From Hyphomicrobiales bacterium (GTDB taxonomy: Bacteria; Pseudomonadota; Alphaproteobacteria; Rhizobiales; Rhizobiaceae): DNA of 43,449 nt. The stretch is from positions 1 to 43,449 of the forward strand of contig JAALLE010000027.1 of NCBI GenBank assembly GCA_011087605.1, given 5' to 3'. Position 1 is the first letter of the stretch; each line of letters opens with the position of its first letter. Position numbers and translations under genes: made by a program. This document shows positions 17,451 to 27,781 of the stretch, in pieces. The notes below the pieces were generated by a model, which had not been told where the DNA came from, made no database searches, and worked only from the letters and a program-made list of their open reading frames with translations.

Positions 17451-17478
17451 ATGATCGTTGAAACCGGTGAGTTGGTGT

Positions 17479-17838
17479 CTACATCGAAAAACTGGTGCCG
17501 CAACCACAACTGGCTGTCGCATTGGGATTTCTGATCTGAAAGCTTTGTCCCATCAAGTCATCGACGAAATCAATAACCGAACCCCCCATATATATCAGAG
17601 ATATCGGGTCGATCAGCACCTTGGCGCCTTCCGATTCGAGCACCACGTCATCTTCCTGAGCGTCGTCAGTCAGGTCAAACTTGTAGGAAAAACCTGAGCA
17701 ACCACCGCCTTCCACGGATACCCGCAAGGCAGTCATGTTGGGCTCTGAAGCGAGAATCTTCGCCACCCGCTTGGCAGCGGATGGTGAGACAGCAACTTCC
17801 CCTTCGGGAACGGTAATTTCTGCGGCTTCGGCCATCAT
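17479..17838 (-). CDS. erpA: Iron-sulfur cluster insertion protein, HesB/IscA/ErpA family
   Basis: The 119-residue A-type carrier has the three conserved cysteines: one in GGGCSGFSYKF and two in SCGCGTSFSM at the C-terminus. These proteins receive Fe-S clusters and pass them to apo-enzymes. The N-terminal acidic stretch of about 18 residues is usual for this subgroup. The frame stays open far upstream, but that part does not resemble the family; I take the first of two adjacent ATGs (17838), with GGA five bases upstream. It is divergent from dgt, a pairing conserved in Rhizobiales as I recall. ErpA is the preferred name from that context; a plain IscA name is possible. Confidence 0.88.
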   Translation of the reverse strand: MMAEAAEITVPEGEVAVSPSAAKRVAKILASEPNMTALRVSVEGGGCSGFSYKFDLTDDAQEDDVVLESEGAKVLIDPISLIYMGGSVIDFVDDLMGQSFQIRNPNATASCGCGTSFSM

Positions 17839-17963
17839 CGGATTCCATTTGTGTGTGTTCTTTATGTAGGAAGGCCAAGGGCTGACGTCAATCGTAAGAT
17901 TACGATGATCGTAAATGAGGAATGTAAATTGGCGCAGCCAGCAAACTGCGCTAAAGGGATTGC

Positions 17964-19199
17964 ATGTCTCCGGCAAGCAAATCCCATCTGGTTCCCGACC
18001 CAATTACAAGCTTGAATCTTCCTGATTTGGCGGATTATGCAGCTGTTGCTGTGTCAACACGCGGTCGGCTGATTGCAGAGCCCGGTAGTCCGACGAGGTC
18101 GGATTTTCAACGGGATCGCGACAGAATAATACACAGCGACGCTTTCCGTCGTTTGATGCATAAAACTCAGGTTTTCGTTCACAATGAAGGGGACCATTAC
18201 CGGACCCGTCTGACCCACACGATCGAGGTTGGGCAAATTGCCCGGGCGCTGGCGCGGGCATTGAACGTAGATCAGGATCTGGCAGAGGCACTGGCACTGG
18301 TTCACGATTTTGGCCACACTCCCTTTGGTCATGCGGGCGAGCGGGTGTTGAATGAAGCACTCAAGCAGTTTGGTGGATTTGATCACAATGCGCAGTCGCT
18401 GCGCATCGTCACCCATCTGGAGCGCCGCTATGCCGGGTTTGACGGCCTGAACCTGTGCTGGGAAACGTTGGAAGGACTTGTCAAACACAATGGTCCGCTC
18501 ACAGACCGCGACGGGGACGGTCTTGAGGGACCGGTTCCATCTGCCATAGCGGAATATGATGCCGACAACAGCCTCGACTTGTGGTCCTGGCCGTCGGTCG
18601 AAGCGCAATGTGCGGCGATTGCTGACGATATTGCCTATGACAACCACGATCTGGATGATGGTTTGAGGGCAGGGTTGTTTGCTCTCGATGACCTGGCGAA
18701 TGTGCCTTTGAGCGGTGCATTGTTGGCACAAGTGCGCCAATTGCATCCCAGGCTGGACGATTCACGCACCACCCACGAACTGGTTCGTCGACAAATCACT
18801 GTCATGGTTGAAGATGTTATCCGTGAATCGCTTGGCCGAATAGAATCTGCTGCACCCGTTTCAGCTCAAGCCATTCGTGATCTCGATTACGCCATTGTTT
18901 CCTTCTCGCCACAGATGGAGGAACAGGAGAAAAATCTGAAAGCCTTTCTGTTCCGCAAAATGTACCGTCATCCACGCGTGATGCAGCCTGTCGAAGCGGC
19001 GCAAACCATACTTGGCGATCTATATCGAGTTTTCTGGGAAGGTAGCGCCTTGATGCCCGATGATCGGCAATGGTCGCTGGAAGGGCTGGATGACCTGGCT
19101 CGGGCAACCAGGATTGCAGACTATCTTGCAGGCATGACCGACCGTTATGCAGTTGCAGAACACCAGCGCCTGTTTGACCACACTCCCGAACTGGGGTAA
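17964..19199 (+). CDS. dgt: Deoxyguanosinetriphosphate triphosphohydrolase-like protein
   Basis: The 411-residue HD-domain protein contains [20 protein letters not shown], the first metal His in [15 protein letters not shown], and the HD pair in [15 protein letters not shown], followed by the downstream Asp in [15 protein letters not shown]. The family hydrolyses dNTPs to deoxynucleosides plus triphosphate. It is of the shorter type common in alphaproteobacteria, often annotated as dGTPase-like because the preferred substrate is not settled. AAAGGGA ends four bases before ATG 17964. argS begins 82 bases downstream, so the two may be co-transcribed with the SPOR gene. Confidence 0.93.
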   Translation: MSPASKSHLVPDPITSLNLPDLADYAAVAVSTRGRLIAEPGSPTRSDFQRDRDRIIHSDAFRRLMHKTQVFVHNEGDHYRTRLTHTIEVGQIARALARALNVDQDLAEALALVHDFGHTPFGHAGERVLNEALKQFGGFDHNAQSLRIVTHLERRYAGFDGLNLCWETLEGLVKHNGPLTDRDGDGLEGPVPSAIAEYDADNSLDLWSWPSVEAQCAAIADDIAYDNHDLDDGLRAGLFALDDLANVPLSGALLAQVRQLHPRLDDSRTTHELVRRQITVMVEDVIRESLGRIESAAPVSAQAIRDLDYAIVSFSPQMEEQEKNLKAFLFRKMYRHPRVMQPVEAAQTILGDLYRVFWEGSALMPDDRQWSLEGLDDLARATRIADYLAGMTDRYAVAEHQRLFDHTPELG

Positions 19200-19281
19200 C
19201 CGGAGGTCAAAATATTCGGTATTGGTGCGCCATGCGTAAATCTGTTGGCCAATTACCTTGATAACATCTAGAGATCGTCTC

Positions 19282-21045
19282 ATGTCCAACGTGTTCGCAT
19301 TCTTCGAGCATCGCATTAAAGAACTTGTCCAACAACTTGAAGTTACGTCAGGTATTGAGTTGGACTTATCCCGAGTGACGGTAGAGCCGCCGCGCGATCC
19401 CGCGCATGGTCACCTGGCCACCAATGCCGCTATGGTGTTGGCAAAACCGTTGAAACAGAATCCGCGCGCCATTGCCGAACAATTGGCCGAGAAGCTGCAG
19501 GCGGAGCCTGAAATTGCCAAAGTCAACGTCGCTGGGCCTGGATTTATCAACTTGGTGCTTGAGGATCATTTTTGGACCGGGCATTTGGCCGACATTCTTG
19601 CCGAAGGTGTAACCTATGGCGGCGGCGCAACTGGACGGGGGATGAAGGTCAATGTGGAGTATGTCTCCGCCAATCCAACCGGTCCCATGCATGTTGGACA
19701 CTGCCGTGGTGCAGTGGTTGGAGATGCGCTGGCAAATTTGCTGGAATTTGCCGGCTATGACGTGGTGCGAGAATACTACACCAACGATGCCGGAGGGCAG
19801 ATAGCGGTTCTCGCCCAGTCAGCCTTTTTGCGCTACAGGGAAGCACTTGGTGAGACCATTGGGAAAATTCCTGAAGGCCTGTATCCCGGTGACTACCTGG
19901 TGCCGCTGGGCAAGAAACTGGTGGAAGAGCATGGCGATGCGCTGCTGACCATGGACGAGGCAGATTGGTTGCCGATCGTCAAGGACGCCTCAATCGCTGG
20001 CATGATGGATTTGATCCGTTCTGATCTTGAAGCGCTGGGTGTGCGTCACGATGTATTTTTCTCTGAACGCAGCCTTCATGAAGACGCCGCAGAAGGTAGC
20101 CTGATCGAGAAGGCAATCAAGCGTTTGACCGATATGGACCTTGTCTATCACGGCACTCTGCCACCGCCGAAAGGCGCGGTTCCTGAAGATTGGGAAGATC
20201 GCGAGCAGTTGCTGTTTCGGTCCACCGATGTGGGCGATGACATGGATCGCGCCTTGGTGAAGTCGAATGGCGACTACACCTATTTTGCCGCGGATGTGGG
20301 TTATTTCCAAGATAAATTTGATAGAGGTTTCAAGGAGATGATCTTTATCTTGGGAGCCGATCACAGCGGCTATGTAAAACGCATGGAAGCGCTTGGCCGG
20401 GCGATATCCGGCGGAACCTCCAAAGCTACAATCAGACTTTGTCAATTGGTCAAGCTTTTTCGCGAAGGTCAGCCAATCAAGATGTCTAAGCGTTCGGGTG
20501 ATTTCATCACGTTGCGAGACGTGGTCGACGAAGTCGGACGCGACGCTGTGCGGTTTATGATGTTGTACCGCAAGAATGACGCACCGCTTGATTTTGATTT
20601 CGCCAAGGTGACCGAACAGTCAAAAGACAACCCGGTATTTTATGTTCAATATGCCCATGCGCGTATCCGCAGCGTTATGCGTCAGGCTGTGCTGGATATC
20701 GAAAAACTGGATACCTCAGAGGACGCTCTGACGCAGGCAGATATGAGCTTGCTGAGTGATGAAGGCGAGGCCGGTCTCATTCGAAAAATGGCGGAATATC
20801 CGCGTTTGATCGATGCGGCAGCTCTGGCACATGAGCCTCATCGGTTGGCCTTTTATCTGTATGAATTAGCCAGTTTGTTGCACGCACAGTGGAATCGGGG
20901 CCGCGATTTGCCCGATTTACGCTTTATTCACCAAGAAAATGCACCATTGACACTGGCCAGGCTTGCTCTTGTGCATGCCGTATCCACTATACTGGCTTCA
21001 GGGCTTGGAATAATTGGGGCGGATGCGCCGGAAGAGATGCGATAA
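19282..21045 (+). CDS. argS: Arginyl-tRNA synthetase
   Basis: The 587-residue class I synthetase shows the N-terminal additional domain ([24 protein letters not shown]), the HIGH-type motif in [20 protein letters not shown], the KMSKS-type motif in [15 protein letters not shown] and the helical anticodon-binding domain ending with [18 protein letters not shown]. It charges tRNA-Arg. I prefer ATG 19282 ([15 protein letters not shown]), since related proteins begin close to this point; another in-frame ATG at 19258 would add eight residues. Neither has a strong Shine-Dalgarno. It lies in the conserved order erpA/dgt-argS-SPOR. Confidence 0.95.
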   Translation: MSNVFAFFEHRIKELVQQLEVTSGIELDLSRVTVEPPRDPAHGHLATNAAMVLAKPLKQNPRAIAEQLAEKLQAEPEIAKVNVAGPGFINLVLEDHFWTGHLADILAEGVTYGGGATGRGMKVNVEYVSANPTGPMHVGHCRGAVVGDALANLLEFAGYDVVREYYTNDAGGQIAVLAQSAFLRYREALGETIGKIPEGLYPGDYLVPLGKKLVEEHGDALLTMDEADWLPIVKDASIAGMMDLIRSDLEALGVRHDVFFSERSLHEDAAEGSLIEKAIKRLTDMDLVYHGTLPPPKGAVPEDWEDREQLLFRSTDVGDDMDRALVKSNGDYTYFAADVGYFQDKFDRGFKEMIFILGADHSGYVKRMEALGRAISGGTSKATIRLCQLVKLFREGQPIKMSKRSGDFITLRDVVDEVGRDAVRFMMLYRKNDAPLDFDFAKVTEQSKDNPVFYVQYAHARIRSVMRQAVLDIEKLDTSEDALTQADMSLLSDEGEAGLIRKMAEYPRLIDAAALAHEPHRLAFYLYELASLLHAQWNRGRDLPDLRFIHQENAPLTLARLALVHAVSTILASGLGIIGADAPEEMR

Positions 21046-21223
21046 CAATATCGGTGCCATCGGCACTGGTATTTTTGCCGTATTCATTTTGCACAGACAG
21101 CGGGTCTGTAGGTTGTGGGCGCAAATGTCGCCTACTGTTTATTGAACCATGCTCCTTGGACGGGGATGGTTTTGGGAAAAATTTATAGGTGCGCGTGTGT
21201 GTGAGTTTAAAGACGATTTCCTG

Positions 21224-23755
21224 ATGGGCCAGAAACCGGCATATCAAACTGGCGATTGGCTGGATGGGTTCTGTTTTGCGTCAAATGCAGCCGAAGACGA
21301 TTTGGAAAAACTGGCGTCGCTGGTTGGATCAAGGCTGACGCTGAAATCTCCAAATCCAGCTGACCAGATCACCATGATCGAAGATGCGCCAGCATTGGAA
21401 TTTGATCTCGAAGATGAACTTTCTCAGGCGTTTGAAACCGAGACTGCTTCTCAGGATCACAATCTTGAACTTGCTGCTGCCGGTGCCGCATCCATCAATC
21501 AAGATGAGATGATTGCTCAGATGCAGGCCGTCAGCAAAGCAGACCTGTCTGCAGAAGTTGACGCAAACCTGCCGTCAGAAATTGAGCAGGAGCTTCCTGT
21601 CGATAACCCGGCGCCAATCTCAGCCGCAGTGGAAGCAACACCTGAATCGTATCCAGAACAACCCACCGAACCAGCAGATGATCCAATGCTGGATTTCAAC
21701 GAAATGATTGCCGAAGAATTGGACAAAGCGCTGGCACTGGAAGTTGCCTCTGATCCAAACCTGCAGTCTGATGGTGAAACTGAAGCATATCCTTCCAATG
21801 AAATTGAGGAAGAACTCTCCAAACTAATGAGTTTTTCGGTAATCGACGAAGCTGAGCCAGACAGCAACGACCGTGATGGGGGCATTAGGAGCGAACACCA
21901 AAGCCTGGGTGAAGAAGCTCAGGAAATTGCGCAAGTCGAACCTGTCGCCCCAAGTCTGGTTGAAGCGGCAGATCCGTTGTCTTCGACATCCACACCGCCG
22001 GCACCACCGTCGATCCCTCCTACACCCGTCGATGTGATGGAACCCTGGCAGGAAGCTGAGGTTGTTGCGGAATTGCCGATGCCTGAAACTTCAGTTTCAG
22101 AAGCTAATCCGACGTCGGTGTCATCCTACACGCCAGTGCAAATGAGTGAATTCGATCCGGTTTCACCAAAACTTGAAGATCCGACAACACTGCCACATAT
22201 CGACGATTCGAACTCACTGGACGCTCCGCAAGATAGTGCCGGGCGGGAGCACATTGATACGGTGTTGGGTGGCGCAGCTGCCTTGGCCGCTGCTGCATCC
22301 ACCAAATCAGCCAAATCCGCCGAAACTACCGACTCATTTAGCCCAGCGCAGGACCTAACAGACCCGGTCGCTCTTGATAGTTTTGAAAGTCCTGATGCCG
22401 CGCTCGAAATTGCCAAAGTTGATGATGATTTGTCCATTGGGCACGACGAAGCTGCTCCCCAAATCGATGATGAAAAAAGACGTTCTGGCCGTCGGGCGGC
22501 GATGGCGATTGTTGCGATTGCGCTATTGGGCGGAACTGCAGCGCTGGCCTGGAACTTTGTAGGCAGCGAAAGTGGTGATACGCCAACCCTGCTGGCTTCC
22601 AGCGAACCGGTGAAGGTCAAACCGAAAGATGCAGGTGGCAAAGTCGTCCCAAATCAGGATCAGGCCGTTTATAAAGCGGTTGAGGTTCAGGGTCGGGAAG
22701 CTCCCAGCCAGGCACGGCTGACTGACAACAAGGAAAAGCCGATTTCTGTTGGTGTTTCTCCAACTGGTCAAAAGGTCGATGCCCGCATCGACAGCAATCA
22801 GTCCGAACTGAATAATCCGTTGGCAATCAAGCCACGCAGCGTTCGCACAGTTGTCGTGCGACCTGACGGGACAATCGTCAGTTCCGCTGCTCCTAAAAAT
22901 GAACCGGTGGTGGTAAAGTCCAAGGCAACGCCTGAGCCGGCCACGCCCTTGAGCGAGACGGTCCTGGAAGACCTGCCCAAATTGGCGGATGATGCGGTGG
23001 CCAAACTAACAAAAACCGCCATTCCGGTCAGTCGGCCGGTCAAGGCTGATACACCTGCCGCCAAACCTGCGGCAACTACACCTGCTGCCAAAAAGGTGAC
23101 CGGTCCGGCGGCGAAGGTGGCGGAAGCGGCGAAAGCGGCGACACCAGCAAAAATTGTGGCAAAACCCATTCAGGCCCCTGTGAAAACGGCGGTCGACAAG
23201 CCTGCGGCAGCGGTTGCGAAGAAGATAGCCAAGCCGGTTGCAGATATTGCCGACGCGACCAAAAAGGTAACCGAAACTGCTGCGAAAGTTGCAGCCGCTA
23301 GGAAGGCGGCAACCAAGCCGGTCGCGAAAGTTGCTGCAGCTCCAAAGGAAGTCGCAAAACCAGCCGCCAAAGTTGCAGAAGCACCCAAAAAGGTGGCCAA
23401 GCCCGCTGAAAAAATTGCCGCAGCGCCGAAAAAAGTGGCGAAACCTGTTAAAGTCGCCGCTGTGACACCGAAACCGGCCAAAAAATCAAACAACGAAGTT
23501 TTGCCGCAGGTGTCTTCGCCTTATGCAGTGCAGGTATCCTCCCAGCTGTCAGCTGCAGGAGCCAAGAAAAGCTATGCAACACTGACCCGTCGTTATTCCA
23601 GCATCCTGAGCGGCAAAGGCCTGGATATCCGTAAGGTGAATGTAAAAGGAAAGACCTATTACCGGGTGCGCATTCCTTCCGACAGCCGTTCGGCCGCCAA
23701 TCAACTCTGTGGCCAGTTGAAAGCCCAGGGCGGCGACTGTTTCGTAACCCGCTAA
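21224..23755 (+). CDS. SPOR-domain inner-membrane protein with acidic cytoplasmic region and Ala/Lys/Pro repeats
   Basis: The protein (843 residues from ATG 21224) has four parts. A very acidic, Glu/Pro/Ser-rich region of about 420 residues is probably cytoplasmic and disordered. One membrane helix follows at about 425-446 (AAMAIVAIALLGGTAALAW). A long basic Ala/Lys/Pro-rich stretch comes next, then a C-terminal SPOR domain at about 766-843 (SPYAVQVSSQLSAAGAKKSYATL to GGDCFVTR). SPOR domains bind denuded glycan strands of septal peptidoglycan, so a role in division or envelope remodelling is likely. The start is uncertain: ATG 21149 adds 25 residues, and neither site has a good ribosome binding site; I chose the one that puts an acidic N-terminus first. 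It follows argS as in other Rhizobiales, but nagZ, expected next, is absent. Confidence 0.82.
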   Translation: MGQKPAYQTGDWLDGFCFASNAAEDDLEKLASLVGSRLTLKSPNPADQITMIEDAPALEFDLEDELSQAFETETASQDHNLELAAAGAASINQDEMIAQMQAVSKADLSAEVDANLPSEIEQELPVDNPAPISAAVEATPESYPEQPTEPADDPMLDFNEMIAEELDKALALEVASDPNLQSDGETEAYPSNEIEEELSKLMSFSVIDEAEPDSNDRDGGIRSEHQSLGEEAQEIAQVEPVAPSLVEAADPLSSTSTPPAPPSIPPTPVDVMEPWQEAEVVAELPMPETSVSEANPTSVSSYTPVQMSEFDPVSPKLEDPTTLPHIDDSNSLDAPQDSAGREHIDTVLGGAAALAAAASTKSAKSAETTDSFSPAQDLTDPVALDSFESPDAALEIAKVDDDLSIGHDEAAPQIDDEKRRSGRRAAMAIVAIALLGGTAALAWNFVGSESGDTPTLLASSEPVKVKPKDAGGKVVPNQDQAVYKAVEVQGREAPSQARLTDNKEKPISVGVSPTGQKVDARIDSNQSELNNPLAIKPRSVRTVVVRPDGTIVSSAAPKNEPVVVKSKATPEPATPLSETVLEDLPKLADDAVAKLTKTAIPVSRPVKADTPAAKPAATTPAAKKVTGPAAKVAEAAKAATPAKIVAKPIQAPVKTAVDKPAAAVAKKIAKPVADIADATKKVTETAAKVAAARKAATKPVAKVAAAPKEVAKPAAKVAEAPKKVAKPAEKIAAAPKKVAKPVKVAAVTPKPAKKSNNEVLPQVSSPYAVQVSSQLSAAGAKKSYATLTRRYSSILSGKGLDIRKVNVKGKTYYRVRIPSDSRSAANQLCGQLKAQGGDCFVTR
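23285..23449 (+). repeat. Four 14-residue repeats inside the SPOR protein
   Basis: Codons 688-742 encode four tandem units close to KVAAAPKKVAKPAA, three of 42 bases and the last one codon shorter. They lie between the membrane helix and the SPOR domain and probably form a flexible, positively charged periplasmic spacer. Confidence 0.7.
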
Positions 23756-24091
23756 ATCCACCATTTCGGTGGTGGTCTCAAGAGAATCACTTTGCTGAAT
23801 TATTCGACAGGCGGGCCCTTTGGGTCCGTCTGATTTGCTATTGGTCCAGACGTTTTGATTTTCGGATGAGTAAGCAATTTTTTGAAATGCTCAAATTGGT
23901 CGCGGATTGACAAAGAATTTGAAATTGCAGGTGTTTTTTGAACCTCCCGCGATCGCTTCGACCTCAATTTAGGTGGATTTTGGTGTAGTATCTGGGGATT
24001 CAGGCAAAATTGATGCGCCATACTTTGGCGCTTGTTGTCATGTCAGTGTAGTTTGTTTCCAACAACTCGACCATGGATCGCTTCGACAACT
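23756..24091. other. Intergenic region between SPOR gene and scpA, no gene seen
   Basis: This 336-base stretch contains a short hairpin just after the SPOR stop (CCACC/GGTGG, 23758-23772) and another at 24015-24031 (GCGCCA/TGGCGC), neither with a proper T run. Minus-strand frame 23800-24021 is open but has no protein-like features. No trace of nagZ, which usually occupies this place in related genomes, could be recognised. Confidence 0.5.
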
Positions 24092-24928
24092 GTGACCAAC
24101 ACCGATACCACAACAGAACCCGCCATCGCGCGCGACCTCTGGGAGAGTGCGCAACCGGTGGGCCGTGCGATCAACGATCCGGACTTCACGGTCGATGTTG
24201 ATGGTTTTGAAGGGCCGTTGGACCTGTTGCTGGCCATGGCCCGTACACAAAAGCTGGACCTTGCCAAGATTTCAATTCTCGATCTTGCTATGCAATATCT
24301 GGAATTCGTTGAGAAGGCACGCGCCCTGCGATTGGAATTGGCAGCGGACTATTTGGTCATGGCGGCTTGGCTGGCCTATCTGAAATCCCGGTTGCTTCTG
24401 CCTGCTCCGGAGGGCGATGAAGAACCAACCGGGGAAGAACTGGCCAATCAACTGGCTTTCAGATTGCAGCGGTTGGAAGCAATGCGTGATGCGGGCATCA
24501 ATTTGATGAATCGCAACCGGCTCGGCCGCGATATTTTTGCCCGTGGTGACCCCGAACCGGTGGTGATTGACCGTCAAAAGGAATTTTCGGCCTCCCTGTT
24601 TGATCTGTTAACGGCCTATGCCGCTCAACGACAACGCCAGTCTGTCAGCAGCGTGACGATTTCTCACCGTGAAGTGTGGTCTCTGGGTGATGCGCGAGAA
24701 ATCATAACCCGCCTGATTGGAAAGCTGGCCGACTGGACACCGCTGGACGCGTTTTTGCAGGAATATCTGGTTGATCCCGAAGAACGCCCCGGCGTCATCG
24801 CCAGTTCATTTGCTGCAAGTCTGGAACTTGTTCGCGAAGGGGTTTTGGAAATTCGCCAGACCGATGCATTTGCTCCGCTTTACATGCGGCAACCCGAACA
24901 AAAAACAACCAAAGCCGCTCAAGGATAA
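24092..24928 (+). CDS. scpA: Segregation and condensation protein A
   Basis: This ScpA (278 residues from GTG 24092) has the conserved N-terminal SMC-binding part (FEGPLDLLLAMARTQKLDLAKISILDLAMQYL), the helical YLVMAAWLAYLKSRLLLP segment and a C-terminal winged-helix part. ScpA is the kleisin that links the two heads of SMC together with ScpB during chromosome segregation. The frame can be extended to a TTG at 24032, but that start directly follows a hairpin and adds residues unlike the family; no in-frame ATG precedes the domain, so GTG 24092 is the most likely start. The stop codon is immediately followed by the scpB ATG. Confidence 0.9.
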   Translation: MTNTDTTTEPAIARDLWESAQPVGRAINDPDFTVDVDGFEGPLDLLLAMARTQKLDLAKISILDLAMQYLEFVEKARALRLELAADYLVMAAWLAYLKSRLLLPAPEGDEEPTGEELANQLAFRLQRLEAMRDAGINLMNRNRLGRDIFARGDPEPVVIDRQKEFSASLFDLLTAYAAQRQRQSVSSVTISHREVWSLGDAREIITRLIGKLADWTPLDAFLQEYLVDPEERPGVIASSFAASLELVREGVLEIRQTDAFAPLYMRQPEQKTTKAAQG

Positions 24929-25660
24929 ATGTCTATGTCCACTGCACTTGAAGCCAATGTATTGCCGTTCCCTCATCTGATTGATGAACAGGAACCCGGT
25001 AGCAGCACTGAAACCTTGCGCATGGTGCGTATCGTGGAGGCGATGATTTTTGCTTCAAGCGATCCGGTGATAGAAAAATCCATTGCGGCGCGTTTGCCCG
25101 AAGGCACAGATATCGAGCAACTTCTAAGAGAAGTTCAACTGGCCTATGCCAATCGCGGTGTAAACCTAGTGCAGGTCGCCGACGCCTGGGTGTTCCGAAC
25201 AGCAGAGGACCTGTCATTTCTGTTGCAGAAGGAAGCGGTTGAAACCCGCAAACTTTCGCGCGCTGCGCTCGAAGTTCTCGCAATCATCGCCTATCATCAG
25301 CCGGTTACACGCGCTGAAGTTGAAGAAGTGCGCGGCGTGGTAACGTCAAAAGGCACTTTGGATGTTTTGATGGAGACAGGTTGGGTGCGCATGCGCGGCC
25401 GACGTAAAACTCCGGGTCGTCCTGTGACCTATGGCACGACAGCTGAATTTCTGGATCACTTCGGTCTGGCGCAAATTCGCGATCTTCCCGGTCTTGATGA
25501 GTTGAAAGGGTCTGGCTTGCTGCAAAGCCAGGTGCCGGCCAATTTCGCAGTTCCTGTTCCCAGCGACGACGACGTGTTGCAGGAAGACGAGGAACCTTTC
25601 ACGCTTGATGATGTGGAAGAACTGGGCCTGCTCACCCCGGGCGGTGCTGAAGACGAATAA
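24929..25660 (+). CDS. scpB: Segregation and condensation protein B
   Basis: The 243-residue protein has the two winged-helix domains of ScpB: RIVEAMIFASSDPVIEKSIAARLPEG at about 32-57, and RAALEVLAIIAYHQPVTRAEVEEVRGV with LMETGWVRMRGRRKTPGRPVTYGTT further on. The C-terminal 50 residues are acidic and probably flexible. It dimerises and binds ScpA in the SMC complex. ATG 24929 abuts the scpA stop codon (TAAATG), indicating translational coupling; a second ATG two codons later is possible. In related genomes tatABC follows; here the next gene is unrelated. Confidence 0.93.
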   Translation: MSMSTALEANVLPFPHLIDEQEPGSSTETLRMVRIVEAMIFASSDPVIEKSIAARLPEGTDIEQLLREVQLAYANRGVNLVQVADAWVFRTAEDLSFLLQKEAVETRKLSRAALEVLAIIAYHQPVTRAEVEEVRGVVTSKGTLDVLMETGWVRMRGRRKTPGRPVTYGTTAEFLDHFGLAQIRDLPGLDELKGSGLLQSQVPANFAVPVPSDDDVLQEDEEPFTLDDVEELGLLTPGGAEDE

Positions 25661-25721
25661 TTGACCAGAGGTTGACTATTGGCATCTTGGCAGGGCGCAA
25701 AGTTCCGGCTAATCCAATTCA

Positions 25722-26312
25722 ATGAAAATGTCTGCAAACATTGCCTATTTTGGCTATGGTTCTTTGGTCAACCTGGAAACGCTGCAAACGCCTTATGTAT
25801 CGGCGCACCCGGCGCGGCTGAAAGGCTGGAAACGTGCCTGGAAAGCCCGTCCCAAAGTGAGTGGCAGTTTTGCGCCGATTGAGGGACTGGCATTCCTGTC
25901 CGTCGAGCCCTGTCCGCAAACCACCATTGAAGGCATGGTCATTGTCGACCATCGAGCCAGCCTGCCGGCACTGGACAAACGCGAAGCATTGTATGACCGG
26001 GCGACCCTGGCCCATGACGACGTGGAGTTTGTTGATCACAATCCGCTGTCGCCGGACCAGGATCTGTTTCTCTATGTGGCTCAACCAAATGCGGCGGATG
26101 CAACAGCTCGAATATTGCGCTCTTATCTTGATGTGGTGTTGCGGGGTTTTCACGGCCATTTCGGGGAGCAGGGGATCGAGCGCTTCGTCAACACCACAGC
26201 AAATTTTGACTGGCCCATCCATGAAGATCGCCATGATCCGGTTTATCCTCGGGCCATCTCTGTCGGTGAAAACGAAGTCAGTTTGTTTGATCGACATATT
26301 CCGACCCGTTAA
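25722..26312 (+). CDS. Gamma-glutamylcyclotransferase-fold protein
   Basis: The 196-residue protein carries the hallmark IAYFGYGSLVN near the N-terminus and a candidate catalytic Glu in LDKREALYDR (Glu89), both typical of the gamma-glutamylcyclotransferase/ChaC/AIG2 fold. Members release 5-oxoproline from gamma-glutamyl peptides, including glutathione in some lineages. The later Trp/His-rich segments are not diagnostic of one subfamily, so the substrate is open. Start may be ATG 25722 or the ATG two codons later. Sits between scpB and the DAHP synthase gene with a separate promoter likely. Confidence 0.78.
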   Translation: MKMSANIAYFGYGSLVNLETLQTPYVSAHPARLKGWKRAWKARPKVSGSFAPIEGLAFLSVEPCPQTTIEGMVIVDHRASLPALDKREALYDRATLAHDDVEFVDHNPLSPDQDLFLYVAQPNAADATARILRSYLDVVLRGFHGHFGEQGIERFVNTTANFDWPIHEDRHDPVYPRAISVGENEVSLFDRHIPTR

Positions 26313-26403
26313 AAGACGGTTTTTCTTGCCAAACTCCCCCTTAGCATTCTAAGACGACCTGCAAATTTAACTGGGCCAAGTAATGGTCCGAGGAGCTAGC
26401 AAA

Positions 26404-27780
26404 ATGGCTGCAAAATGGTCCCCCGATTCCTGGCGTTCAAAACCCGCACTGCAGATTCCCAATTATCCGGATTTGGCTAAGCTGCAGGCGACCGAAGACC
26501 GTCTTGCGACATTTCCGCCGCTCGTATTTGCAGGTGAGGCGCGGGCGCTGAGAGACCAACTGGCGCGAGTCTGCAAGGGTGAAGCATTTTTGCTGCAGGG
26601 CGGTGATTGTGCTGAGAGTTTCGCCGAGCACGGTGCTGACAATATTCGCGATTTTTTCCGTGTATTCTTACAGATGGCCGTTGTATTGACCTTCGGTGCC
26701 TCCAAACCGGTGGTCAAGGTTGGCCGCATTGCCGGCCAGTTTGCCAAACCCCGGTCTTCCGACATGGAAACACAGGGTGAGGAAAGCCTGCCTTCTTATC
26801 GCGGCGACGTGGTCAACGGTATAGAGTTCAATGCCGGAGCCCGTATACCTGATCCGGAACGCCAGATCATGGCTTACCGCCAATCTGCAGCAACGCTGAA
26901 TCTGATCCGCGCTTTCGCTCAGGGCGGTTATGCCAATCTGAACCACGTGCATGAGTGGACACTGGATTTCGTCAAGAATTCACCTCAGGCGGAGAAATAT
27001 GAAGAACTGGCGTCGCGCATCGGAGAAACACTGGATTTCATGCGCGCCATTGGCATGGACCCGGAAGCCAATCCCAAATTGCGTGAAACCGAATTTTACA
27101 CCAGCCATGAAGCATTGCTGCTGGGCTATGAACAGGCACTGACCCGCGATGATTCAATCACCGGTGATCCTTACGCAACTTCAGGACACATGATCTGGAT
27201 TGGCGATCGAACCCGTCAGCCAGATCATGGCCATGTAGAATATTGCCGTGGTGTCAATAATCCGATTGGTTTGAAATGTGGTCCAAGCACTACGGTTGAT
27301 GGACTGCTGGAACTCATCGACATTCTGTCTCCACAAAATGATCCTGGACGTTTGACCCTGATCGCTCGTTTCGGTCACGACAAGGTTCTGGACCATTTGC
27401 CGGAACTGGTTCGGGCTGTGAAGCGCGAAGGCAAGAACGTCGTTTGGTCCTGCGATCCAATGCACGGCAATACAATTTCTGCGGCTGGCTACAAAACCCG
27501 TCCGTTTGACCGGGTAATGGGTGAAGTCAACTCGTTCTTTGATGTTCACGACGCTGAAGGCACGATTGCTGGTGGTGTACATGTGGAAATGACCGGTAAG
27601 GATGTCACGGAGTGTACTGGTGGCGCACGTGCGGTCACGGACGATGACCTTGGTTCGCGCTATCACACCCATTGTGACCCTCGCTTGAATGCCGATCAGT
27701 CGCTGGAATTGGCTTTCCTCATTGCAGATCGCCTGAAGCGCAAAAAGGATGGTCAAAACAAAACCGAAGAGGCCGCTTGA
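26404..27780 (+). CDS. aroF: Class II 3-deoxy-7-phosphoheptulonate (DAHP) synthase
   Basis: The 458-residue enzyme is a class II (plant/Mycobacterium-like) DAHP synthase: [20 protein letters not shown] at the start, the metal Cys in [31 protein letters not shown] for phosphoenolpyruvate binding and [12 protein letters not shown] near the end. It condenses phosphoenolpyruvate and erythrose 4-phosphate, the first step of the shikimate pathway. ATG 26404 is preceded by GAGGAG at about ten bases; an upstream ATG at 26383 is less likely. The GFA-family gene begins two bases after its stop, so they are co-transcribed. The symbol follows alphaproteobacterial usage and is not certain (aroG is also used). 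Confidence 0.93.
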   Translation: MAAKWSPDSWRSKPALQIPNYPDLAKLQATEDRLATFPPLVFAGEARALRDQLARVCKGEAFLLQGGDCAESFAEHGADNIRDFFRVFLQMAVVLTFGASKPVVKVGRIAGQFAKPRSSDMETQGEESLPSYRGDVVNGIEFNAGARIPDPERQIMAYRQSAATLNLIRAFAQGGYANLNHVHEWTLDFVKNSPQAEKYEELASRIGETLDFMRAIGMDPEANPKLRETEFYTSHEALLLGYEQALTRDDSITGDPYATSGHMIWIGDRTRQPDHGHVEYCRGVNNPIGLKCGPSTTVDGLLELIDILSPQNDPGRLTLIARFGHDKVLDHLPELVRAVKREGKNVVWSCDPMHGNTISAAGYKTRPFDRVMGEVNSFFDVHDAEGTIAGGVHVEMTGKDVTECTGGARAVTDDDLGSRYHTHCDPRLNADQSLELAFLIADRLKRKKDGQNKTEEAA

Positions 27781-27781
27781 G

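Noticed and set aside
23800-24021. Open minus-strand frame of 73 codons in the SPOR-scpA interval
   Set aside because: No ribosome binding site, no domain or signal, AT-rich composition unlike neighbouring genes; more likely non-coding.
24015-24031. Hairpin GCGCCA/TGGCGC as a terminator before scpA
   Set aside because: The loop is five bases but no T run follows, and it directly precedes the scpA start region; could be a chance hairpin.
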